Assembly: GCA_026874595.1 (NCBI GenBank)
Contig: CM049306.1
Location: forward strand, 57,037,519-57,101,518
Origin: Sipunculus nudus
Taxonomy: Eukaryota > Annelida > Sipuncula > Golfingiida > Sipunculidae
Direction of reading: 5' to 3'
DNA: 64,000 bases
Numbering within the stretch: position 1 is the stretch's first letter; the number at the start of each line of letters is the position of its first letter. Of this stretch, positions 62,716-64,000 are shown piece after piece. The translations under genes were made by a program, and so were the position numbers. A model generated the notes under the pieces. It was given only the letters and a program-made list of their open reading frames with translations. It was not told the origin of the DNA and ran no database searches.

Positions 62716-63419
62716 GTGAGATACTGAACTTTTACCAATAAAATTAAAATTAAATGTAATTTGACATAATTTGCAGAAAATAGATTAATTGTGTTCATGG
62801 AGATTCTATTATTTTATTTTCTTCGAAGAAAAATCCGAGTTGCTGCTTACAATCGGTTAAGTTCTACTGAAAATAAAATATATATTTTAGAGGATCGGGT
62901 CAAATTGATTCCTGCGGTGACAGATTGGCCTCAGATACCCTGCATGTTTATTTAATTAGAAATTTAATTGGAAAACCATGTTGTTATATTACTCTACATG
63001 AATATAATATAATATTATAATAATAATATAATATTAAGAAGACTTTCTTATCATCCCACATTAATTTCACTATAACAAAGGAAGGGTCCAGATTAGAATA
63101 GAAATATGAAAATTTATTATTTAATCGCAGTATCAACTTGTGATTATTGTATATAACTCCATCTATCGGCCAGTTTAGGAGCCAACAAAAATAGTAAAAG
63201 TACTTGTCAGAGACATCGATAATCGTGTAAGGTCTTATCAGTGCCGGCTGTAATCATGTCGGTTCTTTAGTGTCGATTGATATGTCGTCCCAAATCTACC
63301 ACATTGTGCATTTGCCCATATGATGTCACCTTCTATTGTAAATCTTATAATGACATGCAACAGAGATGGTATATATCAGTTAAATTGAAACTGTTCATAT
63401 TTAATTTATATTTTTGCAG
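62716..63419 (+). other. Intron 2 of the channel gene, 704 bp
   Basis: It starts GTGAGA and ends TATATTTTTGCAG, phase 0. It is AT-rich with no other feature visible. Confidence 0.93.
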
Positions 63420-63697
63420 TTATGGGCTATGTTATACATGCTGTTGATCTTCACCTCTGTATTAACGCTGGCTTTGGAGACCCACAGTCAGTTCAGAATC
63501 CCAACGGTAAATCACTATGCTACCAATGATACAATGTTGGGGATGACCACCGTCAAGCCCCTGCTGGACCCACCTAAAGTCAGGGCTATGCAAGAAACGA
63601 AGCCACATGAGGCACTCAACGTGGTGGATTTGATTATCAACATCATATTTGCCATCAACTTGCTTCTTAGGTTAATCATGTCTCCGAACAAAATCAG
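63420..63697 (+). CDS. KCNC-like (Shaw): Shaw/Kv3-type K+ channel, third coding exon (S1 and S2)
   Basis: The exon encodes 92 residues plus two bases. S1 is LWAMLYMLLIFTSVLTLALE, followed by THSQFR, which matches the end of Kv S1 helices (ETHPxFR-like). The extracellular S1-S2 loop has an Asn-X-Thr site (NDT) that could be glycosylated. S2 is LNVVDLIINIIFAINLLLR, followed by SPNKIR, the conserved end of Kv S2. The S2 Phe of the gating-charge transfer centre is present (codon 63648-63650). The acidic residue three positions later, Glu in nearly all Kv channels, is Asn here (codon 63657-63659). An Asp (63627-63629) sits at the outer acidic position. The donor is CAG|GTAAAG at 63697/63698. S3-S6 and the pore are outside the window. 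Confidence 0.93.
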
Positions 63698-64000
63698 GTA
63701 AAGTCAAATCTCTCTTTAATTGTAATGTCAGGTACTTGTTCTTCTTCAGCAACTTGACTTAACGAAGTCAATAGTGCACGATCGTTGTACTGAATGCGTG
63801 ATAAATTATGACATGGTGTAATGGTATAATTTATATGAATAACATACACATACAAATCAAAATAGTTTAAACTGCTCAGCTTTATTTGCGAAACACCGTG
63901 CATATGCGAGTCTTTTTCATGATATTAAGTTTATAACGAATGCTTGAACAGTAAATTACAAAATACATATGCAATATTAAATATACATGTTTAAAGAGTT
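63698..64000 (+). other. Start of intron 3 of the channel gene
   Basis: It begins GTAAAG and runs to the window edge. No next exon (S3 to pore) is seen. Confidence 0.85.

Overview
This is animal nuclear DNA: AT-rich, with introns bounded by GT/AG, long (AT)n microsatellites and many decayed transposons, and with no operons, rRNA, tRNA or CRISPR. Two metazoan genes are recognisable, a FAM120-family gene and a Shaw/Kv3-type potassium channel gene. The repeat content (tandem units around a 'TGACCTTGAAGATGATGGTCAAGGT'-like core, Ty3/Gypsy elements, LINEs with a C-terminal cysteine-rich tail) suggests a lophotrochozoan, most likely a mollusc. That placement is inference and could not be tested against a database.

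Layout. 1-7350 is the start of a long first intron of the FAM120 gene, which runs on the minus strand. Its first coding exon is 7351-8056 and its probable promoter lies at about 8060-8300. From about 8.4 to 11.6 kb are (AT)n tracts, a 421-bp MITE sitting between AT tracts, an LTR-like remnant and a 46-bp satellite. Two diverged direct copies of a segment of about 4.6-5 kb follow (A, 15740-20690; B, 26719-31293). Each carries insertions the other lacks. Between them lie a broken Ty3/Gypsy element (21068-25029, minus strand) and a complete solo LTR with its 5-bp target duplication (25474-26714). 31.3-37.1 kb shows no recognisable gene apart from small repeats and lies upstream of the channel gene.

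The channel gene is on the plus strand: exon 37157-37462 (start codon and first half of the T1 domain), a 25-kb intron, exon 62435-62715 (rest of T1 with the zinc site), a 0.7-kb intron, and exon 63420-63697 (S1 and S2). S3-S6 lie beyond the window. The large intron holds a foldback palindrome, a MITE relative, a pair of dispersed repeats, a tandem repeat ending in a stable hairpin and a LINE that has lost its endonuclease region.

The two host genes are transcribed away from each other and nothing suggests a shared function. No new multi-gene system is visible. The observations most worth following are the unusual S2 voltage-sensor residue in the channel, the A/B duplication with its filled and empty insertion sites, and several clearly bounded non-autonomous elements.
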